DNA of 37,550 nucleotides, from contig VGDM01000022.1 in the NCBI GenBank assembly GCA_016869715.1, positions 1 to 37,550 of the forward strand, in the 5' to 3' direction. Under the pieces are notes generated by a model, which saw nothing but the letters and a program-made list of their open reading frames with translations, was not told the DNA's origin and made no database searches. Every line of letters begins with the position of its first letter. The first letter of the stretch is position 1. Below are positions 11,457 to 20,758 of this stretch, one piece after another. Origin of the DNA: Alphaproteobacteria bacterium. Lineage in GTDB: Bacteria > Pseudomonadota > Alphaproteobacteria > Acetobacterales > Acetobacteraceae. Position numbers and translations under genes: made by a program.

Positions 11457-12434
11457 ATGCCCCTGACTCGCATCGAAATCGACCATCGCGCCGCCAAGAC
11501 GGGTTCCGAAAGGCATCCGGAAAAGGCGCATCGTCCGGACAATCCGATCCAGCGCAAGCCCGCCTGGATACGGGTAAAGGCGCCGACGCATCCGGTTTAT
11601 CTGGAAACCCGCGCCCTGATGCGGGAGAAGAAGCTGGTTACGGTGTGCGAGGAAGCGGCCTGCCCGAATATCGGCGAATGCTGGTCTCAGCGCCACGCCA
11701 CCATGATGATCATGGGTGAGACCTGCACGCGCGCCTGTTCCTTTTGCAATGTCGCAACGGGTATTCCAAAGCCTTTGGATACGGATGAACCGCGTCGTGT
11801 GGCGGAAGCCGTGGCTTCGCTCGGCCTGCGCCATGTGGTGATCACCAGCGTAGATCGAGATGATCTGGCTGATGGCGGTGCCGCGCATTTCGCCGAGACC
11901 ATTCGCGCCATTCGCGCCGCCGCACCTGGCACAACGATTGAGGTGCTGACACCGGATTTTCTGCGCAAGGATAGCGCTCTGGAAGTGGTGGTGACGGCGC
12001 GACCTGACGTGTTCAATCACAATCTGGAAACCGTGCCGGCGCTTTATCCCTCCATTCGGCCTGGAGCCCGGTATTATCATTCTCTGCGCTTATTGGATCG
12101 CGTGAAGCAGCTTGATCCTTCCATCTTCACCAAATCCGGCATCATGGTGGGGCTTGGCGAAAAGCGTATTGAAGTGCTGCAAGTGATGGATGATCTGCGG
12201 AGCGCCGCGGTGGATTTTTTAACCATTGGCCAATATCTGCAGCCATCGGTGAAGCATGCGGCGGTGGATCGCTTCGTCACCCCCGACGAGTTTGAGGATT
12301 ACGCCAAGGCCGCGCGCGGCAAGGGTTTTCTGCTGGTATCAGCAATGCCTTTGACGCGTTCTTCCTATCATGCGGATCGCGACTTCGCGGTGCTGAGCGC
12401 GGCGCGCAACGCGCAATTGGCCGCACAAGCTTGA
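11457..12434 (+). CDS. lipA: Lipoyl synthase
   Basis: Radical-SAM enzyme that inserts two sulfurs into octanoyl-carrier protein domains to make lipoate, the cofactor needed by the PDH genes upstream. It has 325 residues. The auxiliary 4Fe-4S cluster ligands are Cys64, Cys69 and Cys75 ([12 protein letters not shown]), and the radical-SAM cluster ligands are Cys90, Cys94 and Cys97 (CTRACSFC). The C-terminal RSSYHAD carries the family serine ligand. The first 45 or so residues are a variable extension. It is separated from lpd by 63 bases and is followed after one base by the START-domain gene. Confidence 0.96.
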   Translation: MPLTRIEIDHRAAKTGSERHPEKAHRPDNPIQRKPAWIRVKAPTHPVYLETRALMREKKLVTVCEEAACPNIGECWSQRHATMMIMGETCTRACSFCNVATGIPKPLDTDEPRRVAEAVASLGLRHVVITSVDRDDLADGGAAHFAETIRAIRAAAPGTTIEVLTPDFLRKDSALEVVVTARPDVFNHNLETVPALYPSIRPGARYYHSLRLLDRVKQLDPSIFTKSGIMVGLGEKRIEVLQVMDDLRSAAVDFLTIGQYLQPSVKHAAVDRFVTPDEFEDYAKAARGKGFLLVSAMPLTRSSYHADRDFAVLSAARNAQLAAQA

Positions 12435-12435
12435 C

Positions 12436-12903
12436 ATGCCGACCCATGCGGAAAAGAAGGTGCTCTGTTATTCGGAGGAGCAGCTTTTCGACATGGTCGC
12501 CGATGTAGCGCGCTATCCGGAATTTCTGCCCTGGTGTACTGCCGCGCGAGTCCTCAGCCGCGATGAACAGGTGTTGGTGGCGGATTTGACCATCGGCTTT
12601 CGCATGTTTCGCGAAACTTTTCGTTCGCGCGTGGGTCTGAACAAGCCTGGCCATATTCATGTGACGTATGAAAGGGGGCCCTTCCATCATTTGAACAATC
12701 ACTGGCGCTTCACGCCGGTGACGGGCGGGACAGAGGTCGATTTCTTCGTTGATTTCGAATTTCGTAACCGCATTCTGCAGGTGGCGATTGGTGTTGTCTT
12801 CAATGAAGCAGTGCGGCTAATGGTGCGTGCCTTTGAGAGGCGCGCGATGCATCTTTACGGGCGGCCGGGCGCGGCTGGCATTGGCAAGCCAGCCTCGGCC
12901 TAA
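12436..12903 (+). CDS. Coenzyme Q-binding COQ10/RatA-like START-domain protein
   Basis: A 155-residue protein of the polyketide cyclase/START fold. Typical features are the N-terminal HAEKKVLCYSEEQLFDMVAD, the YPEFLPWCTAARVL segment, and the C-terminal helix VFNEAVRLMVRAFERRA. Homologues are annotated either as COQ10 (ubiquinone-binding, respiratory function) or as RatA toxin; COQ10-like activity is the more likely role in alphaproteobacteria, where the gene commonly follows lipA. It starts one base after the lipA stop and closes the pdh-lip block. No antitoxin partner is visible. Confidence 0.85.
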   Translation: MPTHAEKKVLCYSEEQLFDMVADVARYPEFLPWCTAARVLSRDEQVLVADLTIGFRMFRETFRSRVGLNKPGHIHVTYERGPFHHLNNHWRFTPVTGGTEVDFFVDFEFRNRILQVAIGVVFNEAVRLMVRAFERRAMHLYGRPGAAGIGKPASA

Positions 12904-12910
12904 TCGCTTC

Positions 12911-13879
12911 CTATTGCAACTTGATGTTGCGCGCCTGGATGATGTTGCGCCATTTTGCGTTTTCCGCCGCGAAATAGGCTGGCCATTCCACCGTGCTGCC
13001 AACAGTAGGCACCACGGCAAGCGCGCTCAGGCGTTCGCGCGTATCGGGCGCTTCCATCGCGCCCTTTGTCAGTGCGTGCATGCGCGCGACGATATCGGCA
13101 GGCACGCCGTTTGGCGCTTGCAGGGCGATGTGTTCAACCACCTCCACGCCCGGAAAGCCCTGTTCGGCGAAGGTCGGGATTTCGGGTGTGAGGGCGCTTT
13201 TTTCCTTTGTCGCCACGGCCAGGGCGCGCAAGGAACCGGAACGGATATGCGGTAGAATGCCTGATGCCGCCTGGAAAACCATCGGCGTTTCATTGGCAAG
13301 CACCGCCTGTACCGCTGGCGCACCACCGCGATAACCGACATCCTGAATGGTCAGCTTCGCTTCCTGCAAGAACAGCTCGGTCGCGAGATGCGTCGAAGAC
13401 CCCGTGCCGGAATTGGCATAGGTCAAGTTGCTGTTGGGCCGGCGCGCGATTTCGACATATTCCGCAAGGGTGCGCGCGGGGAAGCTTGGGTGCACCACCA
13501 TGATGATCGGCATGGAAGCGATCAGCCCAATACCCACAAAATCCTTTTCATTATCGTAAGGCAGTGGCATCAGATGCGGCGCCATGGCATAGGTGCTGAC
13601 GGTGCTAACCAGCATGGTATAGCCATCTGGCCGCGCGCGGGCGACGCTATTGAAGCCGATCGTGCCATTGGCGCCGGTGCGATTATCCACCACGAAACTG
13701 CGGCCCGTATCAGTGGAAAGCTTCTGCGCCAGAATGCGCGCCACGGCATCGGTCGAACCACCCGCAGCCCATGGCACCACCAGCGTGACAGGGCGGCTTG
13801 GCCAGGCATCCTGCGCGCGGGCCATGACGGGCAGCAGCGCGGGGGCAGCGAGCAGGGTAAGCTGACGGCGAGAAATCAT
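12911..13879 (-). CDS. Bug/TctC-family tripartite tricarboxylate transporter receptor
   Basis: Periplasmic solute-binding protein of 322 residues. A signal peptide (MISRRQLTLLAAPALLPVMARAQ, cleavage probably after ARA) is followed by the Bug-family hallmark WPSRPVTLVVPWAAGGSTD. Further family markers are VVDNRTGANG, ARPDGYTML, YRGGAPAVQAVL and the C-terminal KWRNII. Such receptors bind carboxylates or related ligands and hand them to TctA/TctB permeases, which are absent here. It faces the degraded amidohydrolase gene across a 155-base divergent gap and converges on the coq10-like gene. Confidence 0.92.
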   Translation of the reverse strand: MISRRQLTLLAAPALLPVMARAQDAWPSRPVTLVVPWAAGGSTDAVARILAQKLSTDTGRSFVVDNRTGANGTIGFNSVARARPDGYTMLVSTVSTYAMAPHLMPLPYDNEKDFVGIGLIASMPIIMVVHPSFPARTLAEYVEIARRPNSNLTYANSGTGSSTHLATELFLQEAKLTIQDVGYRGGAPAVQAVLANETPMVFQAASGILPHIRSGSLRALAVATKEKSALTPEIPTFAEQGFPGVEVVEHIALQAPNGVPADIVARMHALTKGAMEAPDTRERLSALAVVPTVGSTVEWPAYFAAENAKWRNIIQARNIKLQ

Positions 13880-14034
13880 GGCATCCTGCTTAGTGTTTCT
13901 TGCGCCAGTAATAGGATTGACCGGCTGGGCATGGCAAGCGGTTTTTCAGCTTCGTCGGTTTTTCTTGCTTTCCGGTGCCTGGCTGGAGAAGACTGCTCAC
14001 TCCCCAAGGGCAGTAAACAGCTTATGGGTAACTT

Positions 14035-15517
14035 TTGACCGATGATGATCTGAGGCAATTGCAGCCGGCGGATGAGGTGATGTTCCCTTCGCCTATCCCG
14101 ACACAGGTGGTATCATCTGACGAATTCTGGCCAATGCCGCAAACCGAAAAAAGTGGTCGAAGCGCGCATAAAGGAAATAGCCGATGAGATCGGCGCCAAG
14201 CAAGGCTTGGGCCGGCGGCGCTTTCTGCAAACCGCATCCGGCATGGCGGCGGCCTTCCTTGCGATGAATAAAGTCCATGGCCCGCTTTATGCCATCAGCC
14301 GTGCCGAGGCGCAGTAGCCTGAAGCGGCGGCGGCGCGCGCGGCGGTGCTGAAAGACCAGTTCATCATGCATGTGCATACGCATTTCCTGCGCCCCGATAC
14401 GCGCATCATGACCTTTTTCAATGCGCGCCGGGCTGTCGGGCGTGCAGCATGGAATCCCGATCTGGTCGGCAAGTAACAGACTATTCAGGATTTACTGGAA
14501 GCGAGCTGGTTTAGGGAAATATTTCTTGCTTCGGATACAAAGGTCGTGCTGATCAGCAGCGCGCCTTCCAAAGAACCAATTGACTGGTTCCTGATCAATG
14601 ACATTTAGTGCGATGCACGCAAACGTGCGAATGATGCATCGGGCACCAAACGCGTACTCTCCCACGCCATTTTCACCCCCGGTAAGCCAGGTTGGATGGA
14701 TGAGGTCGAGCGTTCCATCGAACAGCTCAAGCCCGATAGCTTCAAGGGCTATACGATTGGCGACAATACCAACAAGTATGTGGCCATCCACCCATGGCGG
14801 ATGGATGATGAATTGCTGCTCTATCCTTTCTATGAAAGACTGCTGAAGGCAGGCATCAGTATTGTCTGCGTACATAAGGGGCTTTTCCCGCAGCAAGTGA
14901 CGCAGCAGTTCCCGCATCTGCTGCCCTTTTCCGGCGTGGATGATACCGGCAAGGCGGCAAAGGATTGGCCGCAGATCAATTTCGTCATCTACCATTCCGC
15001 TTATCGCTGGACGGGCGGCCGTGGTGCCGGCATGGGCGTTGAGCGATTTGCGCGCACGGGCCGCGTGGATTGGACCACGGGTCTATCGGAGATCCCGGCA
15101 AAATATGGTGTCACCAATGTCTATGGTGATCTCGGCCCGATTTTTGCGCAGATGACGGTGATTGAGTCCAGGCTTTGCGCCGCGCCGATGGGCACGCTTA
15201 TTCGCGGCCACGGCGCGGATCATGTGGTGTGGGGCACTGATGTGATTTGGACAGGTTCTCTACAATGGCAAATTGAGGCCTTGCGGCGGCTTGAGATTCC
15301 AGAAGACATGCAGCGCTGCCACGGTTTCGCGCCACTCGGCCCCGCAGATGGGCCGGTGAAGACTGCGATCTTCGGCGGCACATTGGGGAAAATGCATCGC
15401 TATGATGAGCGTCGTGCCGGGCTTGAAGGCGATGGTGTGGCGCGCGTGAAGGAGCGATACGCGGCGACCGGTGGCAATCGCAGCAACAAGGCCTATGGCT
15501 ATGTGCTGGCGGGATAG
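14035..15517 (+). pseudogene. Amidohydrolase-family gene with one frameshift and three in-frame stops
   Basis: Reading from a TTG at 14035 gives DDLRQLQPADEVMFPSPIP and QVVSSDEFWPMPQTEK. An indel in an A6 run (about 14147-14152) then shifts the frame. The next frame continues VVEARIKEIADEIGAKQGLG with a Tat-like GRRRFLQTASGMAAAFLAM, and stays coding-like to 15517 despite TAG 14315-14317, TAA 14474-14476 and TAG 14606-14608. Conserved pieces include FIMHVHTHFL, VLISSAPSKEP, DSFKGYTIGDNTNK, HPWRMDDE, NFVIYHSAYRW and HVVWGTDVIW, with metal-site histidines expected of PF04909 metal-dependent hydrolases. The last 270 codons are intact and could be mistaken for a gene starting near 14696. No functional product is likely. 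Confidence 0.88.
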
Positions 15518-15618
15518 GCCCTTGCGCTGACGCTGACTTTGCCCTTTCCTTACTGCTAGAAAAAGCGCTCGCGTGTTTATGGCGTGAACCGAATCCGGGG
15601 AAGGAGGAAGCAGGAAGG

Positions 15619-16587
15619 ATGATGCAGCGTCGCACGTTATTGGCAACCTTGGGCGGGCTTGCTGCGGCACCCGCCCTGGCGCAGCCACAAGCTTGGCCCA
15701 GCCGCCCGATCCGCCTGATTATTCCCTATCCGCCCGGTGGTGCGACCGATACCTTGGCGCGACCCTTTGCAGAACGAATGCGTGCCCGGCTTGGTCAGCC
15801 TGTGGTGATTGAAAATCGCGGCGGTGCGGCCACGACCATCGGCATGGAAGCCGCCGCGCGCGCCACGCCCGATGGCTATACGCTTGTGATGAATGCTGAC
15901 AATATCGCGTACTTTCCGCTGCTCTATCGCCGCCTGCCCTATGATTTGTTTCGCGATTTTGTGGCTGTTTCCAATATCGCCTCAACCGGCTTGGTGCTGG
16001 CCATCAATCCGCGCTTGCCGGCGACTGACTTGCAGGAATTTGTCGCACTTCTGAGGCGCGAGCCTGATCGTTATGCCTTCGCCAACCCAAGCCTCGGCGC
16101 GCCGCATCATCTGGGGTATGAGCTTTTCGCGCGCGAAGCTGGCGTGACAATGTTGCAGGTAGAATATCGCGGTGGCGGCCCTGCGCTGAATGACGTTCTG
16201 GCTGGCCATGCGCATCTTGGCGTGTTTTCGCTGGGTGCTGTCAGCCAGCACTTTCAGGCGGGTACACTCCGCCCCCTCGCCATTCTTTCGGCCAAGCGTT
16301 CTGCGATTGCACCTGATGTGCCAACAACGGCAGAGGCGGGCCTACCGCGCGTGCTTTCCGCAATCAATTTCATGCTGTTCGCGCCAGCCGCGACGCCGCC
16401 CGAGGCGATCGTCACCCTGAATGCCGCTTGTCTGGCGGTTATGGAAAAACCTGCCTTGCGCGAACAACTGACGCGTGCTGGCTTTGAAGTCATGACCAGC
16501 ACACCCGATGAAGCCCTGGGAATCTTGCGTGCGGAACGTGACCGTTGGGCACCGATTCTTGCGGGACTTAATCTCAATCTCGATTGA
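15619..16587 (+). CDS. Bug/TctC-family tripartite tricarboxylate transporter receptor
   Basis: Periplasmic binding protein of 322 residues with a signal peptide (RRTLLATLGGLAAAPALAQ), then WPSRPIRLIIPYPPGGATD, VIENRGGAATTIGME, ATPDGYTLVMN, EYRGGGPALNDVLAGHAHLG and the C-terminal RDRWAPIL. Ligand unknown; homologues bind organic acids. Strong ribosome sites (GGAGGAAG, AGGAAGG) precede tandem ATG codons at 15619 and 15622. The following YrdC-like gene starts 11 bases after the stop, so the two are probably an operon. The region immediately upstream is the pseudogenised amidohydrolase. Confidence 0.92.
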   Translation: MMQRRTLLATLGGLAAAPALAQPQAWPSRPIRLIIPYPPGGATDTLARPFAERMRARLGQPVVIENRGGAATTIGMEAAARATPDGYTLVMNADNIAYFPLLYRRLPYDLFRDFVAVSNIASTGLVLAINPRLPATDLQEFVALLRREPDRYAFANPSLGAPHHLGYELFAREAGVTMLQVEYRGGGPALNDVLAGHAHLGVFSLGAVSQHFQAGTLRPLAILSAKRSAIAPDVPTTAEAGLPRVLSAINFMLFAPAATPPEAIVTLNAACLAVMEKPALREQLTRAGFEVMTSTPDEALGILRAERDRWAPILAGLNLNLD

Positions 16588-16598
16588 AGGGGCTTTTT

Positions 16599-17330
16599 AT
16601 GTCTGTTCTTGATATCAAGGGCGATGCGCGACGCGTTTTGGATGCGGTGAAGTCCGGCGGTGTGGCGGTATTTCCAACCGATGTTGGCTATGCCGGTACG
16701 GGCGGATGCGAGGCAGCGCTGACGCAGTTTTTTCTGGCCAAGGGTCGCGGCGCGCACAAGCGCAACGCCATGCTGGGCAGCTTGGCCGTACATGATGAAG
16801 TGCATGACATGCCGGCGCGCGGCAAGGAAATGATCCGTGCCCTGGTGCTGGATTATGATTTGCCAATCTCGGCCATCGGGCCTTACCGCGCGGACCATCC
16901 GCTGTTGCGCCGACTGGGTGACGCGGCGTTGTCGGCCAGCACGGAAGGTGGCACGCTGGCAATATTGATGAATGTCGGCGCGCTTGAGGCGGAACTGGCG
17001 CGGCTTGCCCTGGCGGAAGGTCAGCCGCTATTTGGTTCCTCAGCCAATCTCACTGGCACTGGCACGAAATTTCGTGCCGAGGATGTGCAGTCGGAAATTC
17101 GCGGTTGTGCCGATGTGGTGATTGATTACGGCTTGCAGAAATACCATCGCTATCGCCGGTCTTCCACCATGATTGATTTCACCACCATGGAAGTTGTGCG
17201 CATCGGCAGTTGTTATGAGTTGATCCAGGATGTGCTGCGTCGGCATTTCAAGGTTGAATCGCCACCCGATCCGGGTCTTGATGCCTTGCCTTCAGGCCAT
17301 GTTCGCGAAGCGCAGCGCAAATATGCGTGA
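16599..17330 (+). CDS. YrdC/Sua5/YciO-domain protein
   Basis: A 243-residue protein with the YrdC nucleotide- and RNA-binding fold. Visible motifs are SGGVAVFPTDVGYAGTG near the N terminus, a KGRGAHKR segment at the place of the KxR ATP-contacting motif of TsaC, and LFGSSANLTGTGTKF matching the SxN motif. Beyond residue 195 is an unusual C-terminal tail. TsaC makes threonylcarbamoyl-AMP for tRNA t6A, but divergence and location next to a Bug receptor make a specialised paralogue more likely than the housekeeping enzyme. GAAGGGG precedes the ATG at 16599; a TTG 15 bases upstream is the less likely start. Confidence 0.8.
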   Translation: MSVLDIKGDARRVLDAVKSGGVAVFPTDVGYAGTGGCEAALTQFFLAKGRGAHKRNAMLGSLAVHDEVHDMPARGKEMIRALVLDYDLPISAIGPYRADHPLLRRLGDAALSASTEGGTLAILMNVGALEAELARLALAEGQPLFGSSANLTGTGTKFRAEDVQSEIRGCADVVIDYGLQKYHRYRRSSTMIDFTTMEVVRIGSCYELIQDVLRRHFKVESPPDPGLDALPSGHVREAQRKYA

Positions 17331-17375
17331 CGCATGACGGACGGGGGGGGAGGGGTGAACCCGTGCCCAATGGTT

Positions 17376-18758
17376 TTACTCGGCAGCGCGCAGCGCCTTT
17401 TGGCTGCGTAGTTTTACGATACCGGGAAGGGCATTCCCCTTCCACAGCGCTTCCAGTAGCGCCCTGGCTTCCTGCGCACCAATCGCATGCGCGGTTAGTT
17501 CCAGAAATTTATCGGACAGATCAGCATCCGAAAGCGGCACATCCGGATCACCCTTGCGCGTGTGCTGATGCCGATTCAGCACACGCCCATCACGCAGTTT
17601 GATTTCCACCTTGGCCGAGCGCTTGGATGGGAAGGCCGCGGCGCATTCCGTATCAAGCGCGACACTCACTTTCGGCATCAGCGCGCGGATCGCCGGATCG
17701 GTCAGGCGGTCTGGCTCGAACGCTGCCAGGCGCACACCGCCATGCAGCAGCATGGTCGCGACGGTGAATTGCGTGGAAAAGCGACAATCCTGTTCGGTCG
17801 CGGCGGTTGGGCGATCACAGACATCCTTGGTCGCCTTATAGCCGCCGACACGCACGCCAAGCACATCGCCTGCGCTGAAGCCGGCTTCGCGCTGCAAATC
17901 GCGCACGGCATCAAGCGCTGCAAAAATATGCCCGCAGCAGCCATGATTCTTGAAGGTCATATCCGTGATGGCATAGGGCTTGCCGATATTGGCGAGTGAC
18001 TTTTCCCATTTGCCGGTATCTTCACTTGTGGCGGCGGCAAAGCCCGCCGGGCCATGCAGCACATCCAGCGCGCCGGTCATGCCACGCGCGGCAACCATCG
18101 CCGCCATGGCGCCAGCTTCCGCTGCATGGCCTGGATGCAGGGGCTTGGACATGCTCTCACCCCGGAAGGCTTGCTGCAGGCCGCTTGCCATGGTGGCGCA
18201 GGTTGCAATAGCGTGAGCGATGCGTTCCGCATCGCAATTCAGTGCCACCGCTACCGCCGCCGCCGCACCGAAAGTACCGACTGTGCCGGTAGTATGCCAG
18301 AAATCGTAGTGAGAAGGCTGCACGGCAACACCGATGCGGCAGGAAACCTCATAGCCCGCAATCATTGCACGCAGCAGCAAATCCATATCCGCGCCGCGTG
18401 ATTGCGCTGCTGCCAGCGCCGAAGCAATGGTCGGACAGCCCGGATGATAGACAGCGTAACGATAGATATCATCAAATTCCACGGTATGGGATGCCGTGCC
18501 ATTCAACAGCGCCGCGTGGCGCAGCGGCACCTGACGGCCGCTTACGTAGCACACAGCACCTCCGCCACCGCGCGTTTCATCTTCAAGCGCGGCTGACATT
18601 AGCGTCGCGGGCGCGCGCGATGCGCCGGGAAGTAGGGCGGAGAACCAATCTACCAAAGCGCGACGCGCGTGATGCGCAACTTCCGCATCGACTGGACGGC
18701 TCCGCCAGGCAGCAGCGTGATCCGCCAGAATCAGCAGGGGGTTTTCCATATTGGGCAT
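17376..18758 (-). CDS. MmgE/PrpD family protein
   Basis: A 460-residue member of the family that includes 2-methylcitrate dehydratase (PrpD), cis-aconitate decarboxylase and iminodisuccinate epimerase. Family features are the all-helical N-terminal half with LLNGTASHTVEFDDIY and YHPGCPTIASALA, HTTGTVGTFGAAAAVA, SKPLHPGHAAEAGAMAA, and the lid-domain KNHGCCGHIFAALDAV. Substrate cannot be told from sequence; no prpB or prpC is present, so a methylcitrate role is not supported. It is the last gene of a five-gene minus-strand operon, starting 2 bases after the dehydrogenase stop. A second in-frame ATG at codon 4 is possible. Confidence 0.9.
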   Translation of the reverse strand: MPNMENPLLILADHAAAWRSRPVDAEVAHHARRALVDWFSALLPGASRAPATLMSAALEDETRGGGGAVCYVSGRQVPLRHAALLNGTASHTVEFDDIYRYAVYHPGCPTIASALAAAQSRGADMDLLLRAMIAGYEVSCRIGVAVQPSHYDFWHTTGTVGTFGAAAAVAVALNCDAERIAHAIATCATMASGLQQAFRGESMSKPLHPGHAAEAGAMAAMVAARGMTGALDVLHGPAGFAAATSEDTGKWEKSLANIGKPYAITDMTFKNHGCCGHIFAALDAVRDLQREAGFSAGDVLGVRVGGYKATKDVCDRPTAATEQDCRFSTQFTVATMLLHGGVRLAAFEPDRLTDPAIRALMPKVSVALDTECAAAFPSKRSAKVEIKLRDGRVLNRHQHTRKGDPDVPLSDADLSDKFLELTAHAIGAQEARALLEALWKGNALPGIVKLRSQKALRAAE

Positions 18759-18760
18759 TG

Positions 18761-19735
18761 CTACGCGTTGCCGCGCAGCACCTCCTTATTGATGACAACA
18801 TCGGGGTCGAGCTGACCCTTGAAATGGCTGATGATGCTCTCCGCGCAGGAAAGCCCCATGCGGTGCATGCCCTGTTCTGTCGCCGCGGCAGAATGCGGGG
18901 AAACCACGACGTTCGGCAGATCAAGCAGCGGCAGGCGCGTGGTGACGGGTTCTTCCCAAAACACATCTAGCCCGGCAGTCGCCAGATGCCCGGTTTTCAG
19001 CGCAGCAGTGAGTGCCGCTTCATCCACCAGCGTGCCGCGCGCGGTATTGATATAGGTGCCCCCTGGCTTCATGGCGGCGAGGAAATTGCCATTCACCATG
19101 CCGCGCGTGTCGTCATTGCTGGGGCAATGGGTGGTGACGATATCGGCTTCCGCCAAGCCTTCATGCAGCACCTTCGCCGGGCGGAACCCTGCGCCCTTGA
19201 TGGTATTTTGCGGGATATAGGGGTCATGCACCAGCACCTCCATCCCGAAGGCTGCGCAAAGCCGCGCGACGCGCCCGCCGATGCGCCCAAAGCCGATGAT
19301 TAGCACCTTGCGCCCAGATAGATCCCAAGTTTTCAGCGAAGGCTTGGAACCCCAATTCAGCGCGCGCAGATTCTTATCATAATCCAGCGTGCGCCGAGAG
19401 GCGGACAGCATCAGCATCATCGTGTGTTCGGCAACCGACAGCGCGTTCGCATCCGGTGTTACCGTTAGCGGAATGCCACGTTCGGTCAATGCCTTCACAT
19501 CAACGGCGTCATAGCCAACGCCATGGCGCGCACAGATTGAAAGCATTGGTGCATTGGCCAGAAAATCGCGATTGATCGGTGTCGCGCGGACGATGATGGC
19601 TTCTGCAGTTTGCATCGGCTCCCGCAGGGCATCCGCATTCACCTCGGTCAACATCGTGACCTTGAAGTCAGGTTCTGCATGCAGCCTTGCCATGGCATCG
19701 GGGTGCAGCGGTCGCAGGCAAACGATGTGGGGCAT
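18761..19735 (-). CDS. D-2-hydroxyacid dehydrogenase (NAD-dependent)
   Basis: A 324-residue enzyme of the phosphoglycerate-dehydrogenase-like family, which interconverts D-2-hydroxy acids and 2-oxo acids. The NAD-binding motif is LIIGFGRIGGRVARL. The catalytic triad appears as Arg in INTARGTLVDE, Glu in FWEEPV and His in VSPHSAAAT. ARHGVGYDAVDV is the conserved N-terminal loop. The start at 19735 (ATGCCCCAC, preceded by AGGAAAC) was preferred to an in-frame start 51 bases upstream that would run into the Bug gene. In the operon it follows the Bug receptor by 8 bases. Its 2-oxoacid product could feed, or be fed by, the split TPP decarboxylase upstream. Confidence 0.9.
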   Translation of the reverse strand: MPHIVCLRPLHPDAMARLHAEPDFKVTMLTEVNADALREPMQTAEAIIVRATPINRDFLANAPMLSICARHGVGYDAVDVKALTERGIPLTVTPDANALSVAEHTMMLMLSASRRTLDYDKNLRALNWGSKPSLKTWDLSGRKVLIIGFGRIGGRVARLCAAFGMEVLVHDPYIPQNTIKGAGFRPAKVLHEGLAEADIVTTHCPSNDDTRGMVNGNFLAAMKPGGTYINTARGTLVDEAALTAALKTGHLATAGLDVFWEEPVTTRLPLLDLPNVVVSPHSAAATEQGMHRMGLSCAESIISHFKGQLDPDVVINKEVLRGNA

Positions 19736-19743
19736 GGTGTTTC

Positions 19744-20709
19744 CTATTCTACCTTGGCGCCAGAAATGTGCACCAATTCGGCCCATTTCGGAATCTCGGA
19801 AGCGATAAAGGCACGAAATTCCTCAGGGGTCGAACCGACAGGCTCGCTGCCTTGCTGAGCGAGTTTTGTGCGCATCTCATCGGTGCGCATCACGGCACGG
19901 ATTTCAGTTGCGATGCGATTGACGATGGGGGCTGGTGTATTGGCCGGCGCCATATAACCGTTCCAGAGTGCCACTTCGAATCCGGGCAGGGTTTCCGCAA
20001 TGGTTGGCACATCGGGCAGCAGCGCGGAACGCCGCGCGGTGGTGACGGCGATGGCGCGCAGTCGCCCGGCCTGCACATGCGCAATCACTTCCACCAAAGG
20101 CGCTGCCATGGCCTGGATTTTCCCGCCGATCAGATCCGTCACCGCCGGCGTGCCACCGCGATAGGAAACATGTGTGACATCAATGCCGGTGCGTGCGGCG
20201 ATCAGCGCGGCAGAGAGGTGCTGCGATGTGCCCGACCCCGCATTGCCGAAATTGAGCACACGCGGCTTCGCCTTGGCTTCCGCCACCAGCCCAGTGAAAT
20301 CGCGCGCAGGCACATCCGGGTGAACAACCAGCAAATTCGGAACAAAGGTGGTTTGGCTGATCGGCGCGAAATCACGCTGCGCATCAAAAGGCATATTGCG
20401 ATAAAGCGCACCATTCGTGGCATGCGTGGAGCTTGTAGCCATCACCAGCGTATAGCCATCAGGCGCGGCACGCGCGACAGCCTCACTGCCGATAATTCCA
20501 GCGGCACCCGGGCGGCTTTCGATCACGACAGGTTGGCCAAGCCGGGGCGAAATCGCCTCAGCGACCAGGCGCGCGGTGATATCCGTGCTGCCGCCGGGCG
20601 CGAAGGGAACAATCACGCGAATGGGGCGGTCTGGACTCCATTGCGCCTGGGCCAGCGCGGGGCTTGCCGCGATTGCTGCGAGCCCCACCAGTATTTGTCG
20701 TCTTTGCAT
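19744..20709 (-). CDS. Bug/TctC-family tripartite tricarboxylate transporter receptor
   Basis: Periplasmic receptor of 321 residues. The signal peptide (RRQILVGLAAIAASPALAQA) is followed by DRPIRVIVPFAPGGSTDITA, VIESRPGAAGIIGSEAVA, APDGYTLVMATSSTHATN, SYRGGTPAVTDLIGGKIQAM and a C-terminal IPKWAELV. The start at 20709 is chosen because TGGAGGAAACA lies directly before it; an upstream in-frame start at 20757 lacks this. It lies between the TPP enzyme and the dehydrogenase in the operon, so its ligand is probably the substrate of that pathway. No TctA/TctB genes accompany it. Confidence 0.92.
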   Translation of the reverse strand: MQRRQILVGLAAIAASPALAQAQWSPDRPIRVIVPFAPGGSTDITARLVAEAISPRLGQPVVIESRPGAAGIIGSEAVARAAPDGYTLVMATSSTHATNGALYRNMPFDAQRDFAPISQTTFVPNLLVVHPDVPARDFTGLVAEAKAKPRVLNFGNAGSGTSQHLSAALIAARTGIDVTHVSYRGGTPAVTDLIGGKIQAMAAPLVEVIAHVQAGRLRAIAVTTARRSALLPDVPTIAETLPGFEVALWNGYMAPANTPAPIVNRIATEIRAVMRTDEMRTKLAQQGSEPVGSTPEEFRAFIASEIPKWAELVHISGAKVE

Positions 20710-20758
20710 TGTTTCCTCCATTGAATGCCGCCGGTCTTCGCCGGCTGGCGCGGTCATG

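Noticed and set aside
12436..12903. A RatA toxin-antitoxin module
   Set aside because: No antitoxin gene is adjacent, and the lipA neighbourhood fits a COQ10-like role better.
14696..15517. Intact 273-codon amidohydrolase
   Set aside because: It is only the tail of the pseudogene that begins near 14035; no ribosome site lies before the ATG and the metal-binding N terminus is upstream of the stops.
17343..17355. G8-A-G4 tract as a quadruplex or regulatory site
   Set aside because: Only two G runs, lying between two convergent gene ends; too little to support a structure.
17376..18758. Methylcitrate cycle (prp) locus
   Set aside because: MmgE/PrpD is present but prpB and prpC are not, and the neighbours belong to a different kind of pathway.
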